A DNA stretch of 64,000 nt from G963665925 sp050596425. Its GTDB lineage: Bacteria; Bacillota; Clostridia; Peptostreptococcales; Acidaminobacteraceae. The notes below the pieces were generated by a model that was not told where the DNA came from, did not search any database, and saw nothing but the letters and a program-made list of their open reading frames with translations. This document shows positions 8,260-15,944 of the stretch, piece after piece. The stretch is from contig NZ_CP192292.1 in NCBI RefSeq assembly GCF_050596425.1, positions 2,480,001 to 2,544,000 of the forward strand, written 5' to 3'. Within the stretch, counting starts at the first letter, position 1; each line of letters starts with the position of its first letter. The translations under genes were made by a program, and so were the position numbers.

Positions 8260-9036
8260 ATGTCAGAAGAACTTTACAAAAGACCAGATATATATGACAT
8301 CGTTTATAATAAAGAAAACAGTGAATCATTAGAAACGCACTATGCGAATGTGCTAGGCGACAAGAATATAGAAACAATTCATGACTGTAGTATAGGAACG
8401 GGTCAATTGACGTTTGTACTAAGCGATCTTGGCTACAAGGTATCAGGTTCAGATTTGAGTCAAGAAATGCTTGAGAACGCACGAAGAAATGCAGAGGAAC
8501 GTAATATAAATATTGAGTTGACTCAAAGCGATTTTAGACAAGTATCATCGAGTATTAGTGGTAAGTTTGACTGTGTAATGTCAACAGGAAACTCCTTAGC
8601 ACATGTGAATAACACAGATGTACTGAATACAATAGATTCAATGACAGAACTGATTAAAGAAGGTGGTTATATATATTTTGACACTCGAAACTGGGACAAA
8701 ATATTAGATACAAGGCAAAGGTTCTTTTGTTATAATCCGTTTTTTAGAGGAGAGGAACGAATTAATCTAACCCAGGTATGGGACTATGTATCGGAAGAAC
8801 AAGTTATCTTTAATCTTCTATATACATTTGAAAAGAATAATAGAATCTACAAGCAAGAAGAAGTGAAGACAAGTTACTGCCCAATTCGTAAAGACTTACT
8901 AATTAATCATTTAGAATCAATAGGGTATGCAGAGATAGAAGTTAATAGCTTTTTAAATCCAAAAATAACCGTGTTTGAAGAAATGGACTGGTATTGTGTC
9001 ATTGCCAAGAAAATAAGTTCAAAAGAGTCATTATAA
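8260..9036 (+). CDS. class I SAM-dependent methyltransferase
   Basis: This is a 258-residue protein with a Rossmann methyltransferase core. Motif I is CSIGTGQLTF near residues 46-55, the acidic loop SGSDLS near 67-72, and a motif II/III region with STGNSLAH near 109-116. The start at ATG 8260 follows AAGGGGAG; the upstream ATG at 8230 has no ribosome site. It shares a cassette with the GNAT gene, separated by 150 bases. The substrate cannot be predicted; small-molecule methylation is most likely from the length and the absence of an RNA- or DNA-binding domain. Confidence 0.78.
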   Translation: MSEELYKRPDIYDIVYNKENSESLETHYANVLGDKNIETIHDCSIGTGQLTFVLSDLGYKVSGSDLSQEMLENARRNAEERNINIELTQSDFRQVSSSISGKFDCVMSTGNSLAHVNNTDVLNTIDSMTELIKEGGYIYFDTRNWDKILDTRQRFFCYNPFFRGEERINLTQVWDYVSEEQVIFNLLYTFEKNNRIYKQEEVKTSYCPIRKDLLINHLESIGYAEIEVNSFLNPKITVFEEMDWYCVIAKKISSKESL

Positions 9037-9090
9037 GAAATATAATATGGTCATATATATAAGACTTGAACGAGTCCGTTTTAAATCGGC

Positions 9091-9223
9091 GTATAACACA
9101 GCGGTGTCCCGCCATTCGCCTTGTGGTGACAAAGTTTAGGAAGGTTTCCGAGTTGATTTCTTTGACAAAGCTGAAAGTATTGAAATAGAAGGCGAACGAG
9201 CGTGAACCGTGGGAACGTTAGTT
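9091..9223 (+). other. integron attC site 6 (type 2)
   Basis: A 133 bp element runs from GTATAAC to GTTAGTT. The left arm AACACAGCGGTGTCCCGCC and right arm GGCGAACGAGCGTGAACCG match site 3 almost exactly. There is no terminator in the loop. A TTGACA at 9162 has no clear -10 partner. Confidence 0.85.
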
Positions 9224-10053
9224 GGCATTATCCACGTTCAAGTTTAAGCAGTTAGTTTAATTGGCACGCTAATGTTGGTATGGGCTGTGCATTAACGCCT
9301 CCCTATGGTTATGGGTTCATTATTTTGCATTAGAGCCTTGTTCTTTCAAACGAAACTCAGCGCTTTGAATACGTTGAGAGGGTAATGTTTATACTGACTG
9401 CATTTCACTTAATAAGCAAGTGCTTGCAATGAACTAAGTTGGTATATGAGTTCATGGTACTCATTAATATAGACTGAAGGCTCCAAGGTTTTCGTCATTC
9501 AAATTGCATCTAAGTTTGTTGGGCCTTCATATACATTTGATTTTATACTTCGGCCATATTGTTAGCTTCAACTTCATTATTTAAGAGATTTGGCGGTCCA
9601 TTATAATTTCTTGTTTAACTGTAGGCCTTACATCTAGCACCGAATAACTAGTTTTCAATATGCAACTTGAAATCGAAAATCGCCTTATACGAAAAGAGAG
9701 CAAGCACTGGTCATCGTAGAGAACACTCAAAAGCAGCGCTGAATTCAGTTTGAACAAGCCTAGTTGTAAGTGTTGCAGATAATGCTTTTTAATTAGAACG
9801 GCTGAAGTTAGTTTTGAATTTTACAGTGCCAATTATCTGTGCTTTGAGTACACAGCTCCATATTTACTTTTGGGGTTGGTTTCCTTGAATGAAAGTATTT
9901 TTAGACTTGGCGCATTGCATTAAATAGGAAGTGGTAATATTCCGCTGAGAAGTGTCCAAGACATTTACGTGCTAGGTATCTGAATGTAATTCGACATCTC
10001 ATTAAATGAGTCTGTTGGTTTACTATATTTCAATACATCATTTAGGCAACGCC
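9224..10053 (+). other. gene-less integron cassette
   Basis: These 830 bases lie between attC sites 6 and 7 and have no open frame of 60 codons on either strand and no start codon with a good ribosome site. The base composition is visibly less AT-rich than in neighbouring cassettes. It begins straight after GTTAG of site 6 and ends straight before ATCTAAC of site 7, so it is a complete cassette unit without a recognisable protein gene. It may encode an RNA, or be a decayed gene. Confidence 0.65.
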
Positions 10054-10075
10054 ATCTAACACAGTGGTTCCAGAC

Positions 10076-10109
10076 ATTCCCCTCGTATTATACGAAATGG
10101 GGAATTTTT
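10076..10109 (+). terminator. Rho-independent terminator inside attC site 7
   Basis: Arms ATTCCCC and GGGGAAT, with inner TCGTA/TACGA, are followed by five Ts. Confidence 0.72.
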
Positions 10110-10120
10110 AATTGGTCTCT

Positions 10121-10131
10121 TATGTTAAAAT
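10121..10131 (+). promoter_or_regulatory. extended -10 promoter inside attC site 7
   Basis: TATGTTAAAAT lies 17 bases after the T-tract, the same as sites 1 and 5. Transcription from it would now run into the IS3 element. Confidence 0.55.
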
Positions 10132-10294
10132 ATAGAAGAGTATAGAAAAAGTGGGGAACGATCTTGAACCATGGGAACGTTAGGTACAATTATTTACTAG
10201 TACAGTGTTGTTTCTGAATGTCCTGCTATAGTTAAGTTGTAACACCATGAGCGAGTTTGATGATATAATTCAAACTTGAAAAGGGGTTATGATT

Positions 10295-10582
10295 ATGAAA
10301 AAACCAAAGTATGATCCAGTTCTTCGAGAGAAGATCATCCGTCTGCATCTAGAAGAAGGTCGGACTATAAAAAGCTTAACAGCTGAATACAACTTAGGTA
10401 GTGGTACACTTAGATACTGGCTTGATAAACACCGTAAAGAATGCGAAACAGATCCAAGACTTAAGAATGAAACTGATCAAATGAAAGGGATTAGACGCCT
10501 TAAGAAAGAACTTGCTGAAGCAAAAAAGGAGAATGACTTCTTAAAAAAGGCAGCAGCATTCTTTGCGAAGGAAATCGACTAA
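10295..10582 (+). CDS. IS3 transposase OrfA
   Basis: This 95-residue protein has an N-terminal helix-turn-helix (about residues 5-45, with SLTAEYNLGSGTLRYWL) and a leucine-zipper-like tail. It binds the IS ends. The start at ATG 10295 has AAAAGGGG 8 bases upstream. Codons 84-85 form the heptamer A AAA AAG at 10543-10549, in the right phase for -1 slippage. After slippage the frame is open from 10549 into orfB with no stop, giving the OrfAB transposase. A second A AAA AAG at 10522 leads to a stop two codons later and would be unproductive. Confidence 0.88.
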   Translation: MKKPKYDPVLREKIIRLHLEEGRTIKSLTAEYNLGSGTLRYWLDKHRKECETDPRLKNETDQMKGIRRLKKELAEAKKENDFLKKAAAFFAKEID

Positions 10583-10632
10583 AAAAGTATGAGTTTATCA
10601 AGAAATACCATCTAGCATATGGCGTAAACTGG

Positions 10633-11436
10633 TTGCTAGATAAACTGGGATTACATCCTAACCACTACTACAACTACCTTAAAGATCGAAAAGCAACTTA
10701 TAAGAAGCAAAAGAAGAATTTACAGCAGGAAATCAAGAATTTATACCACCAGCATAATGGCACACTCGGCTATCGTATGATCTGTGATTTACTTCTCAGA
10801 AAAGGCGTCGAGTGCTCTTATGGTACAGTTTATGCCTATATGCGTGAAATGGGAATAAAAGCAATAACAAGGCGCAAGAAGCAGCCTTATAGAAAAGGGT
10901 ATATCCATCATATCTTCGAAAAAATACTTAATCAGAATTTTAGTTGTAAAAATCGAAACCAAGTCTGGTGTTCAGATTTTACATACTTAACACTTAAGAA
11001 CGGTGCAAAAGGGTATAATTGCAGCATTATTGATCTATATGACCGAAGCATTGTTTCGAGCTTAAACAGTAAATGGATTGATTCAAATCTTGCTATTGAA
11101 ACGCTTAAAATCGCTCTGTCATCAAACAACATTGATGACAATCTTATCTTTCATAGCGATCAAGGGTCGCAGTTCGCTTCAAGAGACTTCATTAATTATT
11201 GTAAGGATAATGGCATTACTCAAAGCATGAGCAGGGCTGGAAATCCCTATGATAATGCACCTATGGAACGTTTCTACAATACGATGAAAACAGAGTTCAT
11301 TTATCAGTACACCTTCGAAAATGATGCTGATCTCAACCAAGGTGTTTATGAGTATATTTTTGACTGGTATAACCACAGAAGACCACATTCTTTCAATGGA
11401 GGCCTTACACCATTTGAGGCGAGGTATTCAGACTAG
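10633..11436 (+). CDS. IS3 transposase OrfB (DDE integrase domain)
   Basis: The 267 residues counted from the first possible start carry the rve integrase core of IS3 transposases. It has an HTH_21 segment near residues 33-85, the first catalytic Asp in WCSDFTY, the second in HSDQGSQF and the Glu in NAPMERFYNTMKTE, all intact. It is normally made as the OrfAB fusion by frameshifting at 10543-10549, since its frame stays open upstream to that point. The gene looks functional, so the element may still be mobile. Confidence 0.9.
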   Translation: MLDKLGLHPNHYYNYLKDRKATYKKQKKNLQQEIKNLYHQHNGTLGYRMICDLLLRKGVECSYGTVYAYMREMGIKAITRRKKQPYRKGYIHHIFEKILNQNFSCKNRNQVWCSDFTYLTLKNGAKGYNCSIIDLYDRSIVSSLNSKWIDSNLAIETLKIALSSNNIDDNLIFHSDQGSQFASRDFINYCKDNGITQSMSRAGNPYDNAPMERFYNTMKTEFIYQYTFENDADLNQGVYEYIFDWYNHRRPHSFNGGLTPFEARYSD

Positions 11437-11469
11437 CACATGGTATTACAATTTTACTTGACCAGAACA

Positions 11470-11843
11470 ATTTATGGTGGAACTTGGCTGCCGTTGACAA
11501 CAAGGAAAATTGGTTAAATGAATCATTTGCTGAATATGCTTGTTTACTAGCGATTAGGGAAATAATCAGTGAGGATGAGTATAATAGAATTCTTTTAGAA
11601 TATGATAATGAAACTAAGGGTTTAGATTCAATTAGTAATTGTGATGTCAATCATGAAGATCATTTTAAAATCTGGTATATGAAAGGTCCATATATATTGT
11701 CAAATCTAGAAACTCAAATGGGCCGTTCGTGTTTTTTGGGGTTATTACAAGGAATAATTTTCAATCAAGTGAATACAACAAAAGGTGTTTCCATGTTGAT
11801 GAAAAAGCGAAATAGAGATTACTTCAATAAACTGATTAGATGA
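11470..11843 (+). pseudogene. 3' remnant of an M1-peptidase-like gene cut by IS3
   Basis: Reading continues in frame from the IS edge as a block with WWN, then NWLNESFAEYA. This matches the segment of gluzincin (M1) metallopeptidases in which the third zinc ligand, a Glu in NE.FA.Y, follows the HExxH helix. The HExxH part would lie exactly where the IS now begins, so the catalytic centre is split and the 5' portion is gone. About 120 residues remain, up to the stop at 11841-11843. A TTG at 11484 could start translation but has no ribosome site. Confidence 0.65.
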
Positions 11844-11897
11844 GTTTGTAACGCAAAATATATTTGCAGATACAGGATAAATTAAAGGTGATTATAA

Positions 11898-12425
11898 ATG
11901 GGGATCATTGTTTTTGGTTTAAATGGTTCGGGCAAAACAACACTTGCTAAAGAGTTAGCCCTTCAATTAAAGTATCCACATATGGATATAGAAGACTATT
12001 TTTTCTTAGAATCAAATATTCCATATACAAAGCAACGTTCAAAAGAGGAATGCCGCAAAATGATACTTGAAGATATAGAAAAACACGAAAATTTTGTTTT
12101 ATCTATTGTTAATGGTGATCTTGGTGAAGAGATTTCATCCCATTATAAGTTGGGTGTTTTATTAGAAGTTCCCTGTGACATACGAGCTGAACGTGTGGAG
12201 AAGAGATCGGAAAACAGATTTGGGACTAGGGTAAAACCAGGCGGTGATATGTATGAATCAGAAAAGAATTTTCTTGAGTTTGTTAAATCACGAGACACAA
12301 AGACCATTGAAGAATGGTTAACTAAATTAAGTATTCCGATTTTGCGACTAGATGGAACGCAAGAAATTTCGGTAAACGTAGATAGTATCATAGAAAAATA
12401 TTTGAAAATGGATACCAAATTGTGA
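11898..12425 (+). CDS. P-loop kinase-like protein
   Basis: This 175-residue protein has a Walker A loop GLNGSGKT near residues 7-14 at the very N-terminus, a DIEDYFF segment near 32-38 like the DxD of shikimate- and adenylate-type kinases, and a lid-type basic region (RAERVEKRSENR) near 97-108. It probably phosphorylates a small molecule; the substrate is unknown. AAAGGTGATTATAA precedes ATG 11898 with ideal spacing. It lies 54 bases after the peptidase remnant, within the same cassette interval, and has its own ribosome site. Confidence 0.7.
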   Translation: MGIIVFGLNGSGKTTLAKELALQLKYPHMDIEDYFFLESNIPYTKQRSKEECRKMILEDIEKHENFVLSIVNGDLGEEISSHYKLGVLLEVPCDIRAERVEKRSENRFGTRVKPGGDMYESEKNFLEFVKSRDTKTIEEWLTKLSIPILRLDGTQEISVNVDSIIEKYLKMDTKL

Positions 12426-12482
12426 TAGAGAAAGAAGGGAGTATGTGTTTCAATATCCACTGGAATTTGTGAGGAAGAGCCT

Positions 12483-13493
12483 ATGAGGTTAAAAATATTT
12501 AGAAATAATATTTTGCTTAATCCATTACAGACAATTATCATAGATCGTCCCTTTGAATTAAATGGCGACAAAATGTATGTATTAGCACTAACTTATGAAG
12601 ATAACTCTTATTCTCTATGGGTAATGGATTGTTTATCGAGTGCAGTGGATGAACCAGATCGGATAATTGATCCTTTGAATGAAACGAACAGAAATAGACT
12701 TAAAAGAATAGATACATCAGGAGTGAGATCAATAGAGTCTATAGAAATTGGTGAATCAATTTTTAAATTTAATGGAAGTGTTACTGAGACTTTCGAGCAC
12801 ACTGGAAGTCAATCGTTGCATCATTTGCAGTATTTTATAGATAAAGGTGTTGAATTACACCAATGGGATAATGTTCACTTAGAGAAGATGCGACTGACTA
12901 GACACAAGAATTCTGAATCTCATCCGATGAGTGATATTAAATTAGATGATGAAGCAATAAAGTTAAACTTTGGATATTATCATAAAGATGTTGAGGTTTC
13001 CTATAAATACTCTGTTAATTTCAATTTAGATACACCAGTTAAGTTTAAATACTTTAATCCCTTCGAAAAAATAGATGAGTACTTTTATGTCCATAAATTT
13101 GAAATATATGATTTTGAAAAACATATCGACTCAATAGATAATGAAGAAAAATTTAAGAACCTGCCTAAAGAACATCTAGATAGAATGAAAAGTTCGATTA
13201 TTAAATACGCTGAGGTTTTAAAGTCTAATAAATCTAGTTTGGTATTAATGACGTATGAGGCTGAAAGAGGATTGCCTTTCCAATCGACTGAGCTTTTGGA
13301 TAGAAGCGTAGAGAAAGGTACACATGGTTCTAGCATTGGATTCATTTTTAGACCTGAGGAAGAGTTTGGCATTCATGGGAAGAAATTATTCATAGCCTCA
13401 TTTCAAGATGTTCCAAACAATCAGCTAGAAGAAATAGAGTTTGAGTTACTTTCTGTATCAAAGATAGTCGAAGCATGCAGTGTTAACATTTAG
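12483..13493 (+). CDS. protein of unknown function in integron cassette
   Basis: This 336-residue protein has no signal peptide, no membrane helix and no motif I recognise. It is rich in acidic and lysine residues and predicted mostly soluble. The start at ATG 12483 follows GAGGAAG. It is the last gene before attC site 8, so it is the best candidate for the original cargo gene of that cassette. A gap of 57 bases separates it from the P-loop gene and they may be cotranscribed. Confidence 0.55.
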   Translation: MRLKIFRNNILLNPLQTIIIDRPFELNGDKMYVLALTYEDNSYSLWVMDCLSSAVDEPDRIIDPLNETNRNRLKRIDTSGVRSIESIEIGESIFKFNGSVTETFEHTGSQSLHHLQYFIDKGVELHQWDNVHLEKMRLTRHKNSESHPMSDIKLDDEAIKLNFGYYHKDVEVSYKYSVNFNLDTPVKFKYFNPFEKIDEYFYVHKFEIYDFEKHIDSIDNEEKFKNLPKEHLDRMKSSIIKYAEVLKSNKSSLVLMTYEAERGLPFQSTELLDRSVEKGTHGSSIGFIFRPEEEFGIHGKKLFIASFQDVPNNQLEEIEFELLSVSKIVEACSVNI

Positions 13494-13545
13494 AGTTATA
13501 TAAATCATAGTAAGAGTAATTTTGAAATAACCCGAAAATACCTTC

Positions 13546-13677
13546 TTTTAACACAGCAGTATCTCGCCATTCACCCGGTGGAAAATGTGTTTGAAGTTTT
13601 ACTCAACACTATATTATACCTAGAGGAATGTCTTTCAATTACAAGGCAAGCGAGCGTGAAACCCAGAATCGTTAGAT
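13546..13677 (+). other. integron attC site 8 (type 2)
   Basis: A 132 bp element runs from TTTTAAC to GTTAGAT. Left arm AACACAGCAGTATCTCGCC and right arm GGCAAGCGAGCGTGAAACCC are recognisably type 2 but more diverged. There is no loop terminator. TATATTATA near 13611 could be part of a promoter with TTGAAG near 13591. Confidence 0.78.
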
Positions 13678-13742
13678 AACAACTTCAAAAAGAGTGATTT
13701 GAATGATTAGGTTTATAAGAGATGTCTATAAAGGAGAATTAT

Positions 13743-14303
13743 ATGGTCAAAATACGCGAAGCTTTAATAAGTGATGTTTCTGGAATCGTGGATGTGAATA
13801 TAAAAACATGGCAATCAGCTTATAAAGGAATCATAAGCGACGAAACGTTAAATAGATTGGATAGCAATAAAAGTTCAAGAATAGAGAGAAATATAAAAGA
13901 ATTTGGACAACGCTTTGTTGAAGGCGAACGTGTATTGCAAGCCGTTGCAGAAAAAAATGGCAATGTGGTCGGGTTTGTATCTTATGGGAAATGTAGAGAT
14001 GAAAAAACACTTTGCTTGACCACGTCAGCAGAGATATACGCCATTTATGTATTAGAAGAATATCAAGGAAAAGGTATCGGAAGAGATTTGCTCTGTTTTG
14101 CTTTTGATCAGCTTGAAAATACTAAAAAGTATAATAAAGTGCTTATATGGACTCTAAAAGATAATAGAAAAAGGTACTTTTATGAGCAGATGGGAGGTCA
14201 AAACAAGTTTAATAGATCAATTGAAATAGCGGGCGAAAGATTTGATGAAGTTGGATATCTTTATAATGATTTGAACATTGATCGAAAATATGTTGACAAG
14301 TAA
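13743..14303 (+). CDS. GNAT family N-acetyltransferase
   Basis: This 186-residue protein is an Acetyltransf_1-type GNAT. The N-terminal block WQSAYKGII near residues 22-30 is typical of a common Firmicute subgroup, motif A is YQGKGIGRDLL near 110-120, and the C-terminal FYEQMGGQ is near 145-152. AAAGGAG precedes ATG 13743; the upstream ATG at 13722 has no ribosome site. It shares the last cassette of the array with a GrpB-family gene, 84 bases downstream. The substrate is unknown. Confidence 0.82.
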   Translation: MVKIREALISDVSGIVDVNIKTWQSAYKGIISDETLNRLDSNKSSRIERNIKEFGQRFVEGERVLQAVAEKNGNVVGFVSYGKCRDEKTLCLTTSAEIYAIYVLEEYQGKGIGRDLLCFAFDQLENTKKYNKVLIWTLKDNRKRYFYEQMGGQNKFNRSIEIAGERFDEVGYLYNDLNIDRKYVDK

Positions 14304-14387
14304 ATTGGATTAAATAATATAGAATCACCACTATGCTATTAATAAGAGAGCGTCATATTCAGGACTGCAAAAAGGAAGGTATCTTAG

Positions 14388-14963
14388 GTGAAAGAATTAG
14401 CTGATATGTCACTTGAAGAGTTATGGGCCTTGTTTCCGATAATCATAAAAGATCATAATGAGAACTATAGAGAGTGGTACATAGAAGAAATTAAAAGACT
14501 AGAAGAACTTATTGGTACAGAAAAGATTGATAGATCAAACCATATCGGGAGTAGTGCTGTACAAGGTCTAGTATCGAAACCAACAATAGACATTCTGTTA
14601 GAAATTAATGAAAATATTGAAATCGAGTGTATTAAGAAATCACTTATAGAAAACGGATGGATATTAATGTCATCATCAGATGAACCATATTTAAATTATG
14701 TGTTTAACAAAGGGTATACGAAAGCAGGTTTTGCTGAACGAGTGTATCACTTACATGTTCGTACCAAAGGTGATTGGGATGAATTATATTTTAGAGATTA
14801 CCTGATTGATAATGATGATATAGCTGAGAAATATGGACAACTTAAATTAGATTTACAGTCAAAGCATAGAAATAATCGAGATGCCTATACTAAAAACAAG
14901 TCTGGTTTTGTAAAGAAATACACCAACATAGCACGTAATAAGTATAAAAATAGATATAAATGA
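14388..14963 (+). CDS. GrpB family protein
   Basis: This is a 191-residue member of the GrpB/UPF0157 family, a branch of the nucleotidyltransferase fold. It has the family core HIGSSAVQGLVSKPTIDILL near residues 52-71, in which GS and the DxL/D positions form the active-site strand, and a later YHLHV near 123-127. The start is GTG 14388 with AAGGAAGG 8 bases upstream. GrpB proteins are commonly found beside acetyltransferases and other resistance-like genes, as here. The activity of the family is not established. Confidence 0.82.
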   Translation: MKELADMSLEELWALFPIIIKDHNENYREWYIEEIKRLEELIGTEKIDRSNHIGSSAVQGLVSKPTIDILLEINENIEIECIKKSLIENGWILMSSSDEPYLNYVFNKGYTKAGFAERVYHLHVRTKGDWDELYFRDYLIDNDDIAEKYGQLKLDLQSKHRNNRDAYTKNKSGFVKKYTNIARNKYKNRYK

Positions 14964-15029
14964 GATCAACTATCGATCAGAATTTAAAGGTGATCACCTA
15001 GTACAGATTATTTAGATGCTTAAGGCGCC

Positions 15030-15161
15030 AGGTAACACAGCGTTGTCTCGCCACTCGTTTGTTGAAGACAAAGTGAGTTCCAGTAGCTGGTTTATTATAG
15101 TGACCTAGCTGTAGGTATTGAAGTAGACAGCAAACAAGCCTGAACCCCAGAAAAGTTAATA
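15030..15161 (+). other. integron attC site 9 (type 2, most diverged, array end)
   Basis: A 132 bp element runs from AGGTAAC to GTTAATA. Left arm AACACAGCGTTGTCTCGCC and right arm GCAAACAAGCCTGAACCCC align with sites 3, 6 and 8. It is the last site seen; genes to the right have no attC. The divergence fits the expectation that the oldest cassettes lie farthest from the integrase. Confidence 0.72.
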
Positions 15162-15221
15162 AAAAAATTATTCCGAAGTTCATAAAGCCGTCGCAGTGAA
15201 AATCTATAAGCACATGTAGAT

Positions 15222-15250
15222 TTGACATTGCGTTTTTTTAATGATAGCAT
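15222..15250 (+). promoter_or_regulatory. promoter of the tetR-flavin reductase operon
   Basis: TTGACA and TAGCAT are separated by 17 bases. A perfect inverted repeat follows at 15264-15279. Confidence 0.7.
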
Positions 15251-15263
15251 TTGAATATACAAT

Positions 15264-15279
15264 TTGAATAACCATTCAA
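15264..15279. promoter_or_regulatory. palindromic operator, probably for the adjacent TetR regulator
   Basis: TTGAATAACCATTCAA is a perfect 6+6 inverted repeat just downstream of the expected transcription start and 14 bases before the regulator's start codon. This is a typical autoregulation layout. Confidence 0.65.
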
Positions 15280-15293
15280 AAAGAGGTGAGTAC

Positions 15294-15944
15294 ATGCCAT
15301 ATGCAAGATTATCAAATTTAACTGAAGAAAAACGAACGCGTATTATGGAAACAGCTATTAACGAGTTTTTGGAGTTCAATTTTCAAACGGCTTCAATTAA
15401 CCAGATCAGTAAGAAAGCCGGGCTTAGTGCTGGAGCGCTCTATTACTACTTTGAAGACAAAGAAGATTTATTCTACACATCACTAGAATATGTAACTATG
15501 CGACTTATGACTGAAATTGGTGATATGGATCGTAATTTCGAAGAAAATGGATATTGGGAGAGTATAGAGTCATTTGTAAATAAACGGTTAGAGTTTACGG
15601 TTACTTATCCTAAGTATATGAAGTTATTCAGTAGGATTTTGAACTCAACTGATCCAGTTGAATCAAGAGGAAAAGAAAAGTTGCTTCAGCCATTCCATCA
15701 GATCTTTACTTATGGATATGAGAATGGCTATATAAGAACTGATTTACCAAGAGATCTTATGTTTAGCATTCACATGAACTTGATATTGTCTGTGACTAAA
15801 TGGAGCCTAGATGAGCAACTTCTAAAAAATCAAAAGTTATCAAATTTAGAAGAATTAAGTGAAAAAATTATAAAAATGATAAAGTCTGCCGTTGGAAAGG
15901 AAGCGTATCATGAAAAAGATACTAGTGCTGTCGGGGAGTTCTAG
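15294..15944 (+). CDS. TetR family transcriptional regulator
   Basis: This 216-residue repressor has an N-terminal helix-turn-helix (about residues 10-55, with INQISKKAGLSAGALYYYFEDKEDLF) and an all-helical ligand domain. The start at ATG 15294 has GAGGTGAG upstream. The gene overlaps the following flavin-reductase gene by 35 bases, so the two are cotranscribed and the regulator probably controls the reductase through the palindrome at 15264. It lies immediately outside the integron array. Confidence 0.88.
   Translation: MPYARLSNLTEEKRTRIMETAINEFLEFNFQTASINQISKKAGLSAGALYYYFEDKEDLFYTSLEYVTMRLMTEIGDMDRNFEENGYWESIESFVNKRLEFTVTYPKYMKLFSRILNSTDPVESRGKEKLLQPFHQIFTYGYENGYIRTDLPRDLMFSIHMNLILSVTKWSLDEQLLKNQKLSNLEELSEKIIKMIKSAVGKEAYHEKDTSAVGEF

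Larger units (their letters stand above)
10054..10185 (+). other. integron attC site 7 (type 1)
   Basis: A 132 bp element runs from ATCTAAC to GTTAGGT, both fitting the RYYYAAC/GTTRRRY consensus exactly. Arms GTGGTTC.AGA and TCTTGAACCAT pair. The loop is as in site 1. The right end is GGGAACGTTA. Confidence 0.88.
10219..11469 (+). mobile_element. intact IS3-family insertion sequence
   Basis: The element is 1251 bp and bounded by 34 bp imperfect inverted repeats that match at about 26 positions. The left end begins TGTCCTGCTATAG and the right end is the complement of TGTTCTGGTCAAG. It encodes orfA and orfB joined by a programmed -1 frameshift. The bases outside the two ends (GAA and ATT) do not form a target duplication. 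Directly to the right, a peptidase gene starts in mid-domain, so an IS-linked deletion has probably removed the 5' part. Confidence 0.88.

Noticed and set aside
12143..12571. Minus-strand open frame of 142 codons across two cassette genes
   Set aside because: It is antisense to two convincing plus-strand genes with ribosome sites, and has no start signal of its own.
14988..14999. Palindrome AGGTGATCACCT as a regulatory site
   Set aside because: It lies between a gene stop and attC site 9, has no gene to control, and is short enough to occur by chance.
1735..15161. Regularly recurring repeats as a CRISPR array
   Set aside because: The repeats are about 130 bp, imperfect, and separated by whole genes of 0.8-3.4 kb. 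The paired arms and TAAC/GTTA ends fit attC, not CRISPR.
15162..15293. A tenth attC site after site 9
   Set aside because: This interval holds the tetR promoter and operator; no TAAC/GTTA paired arms were found.
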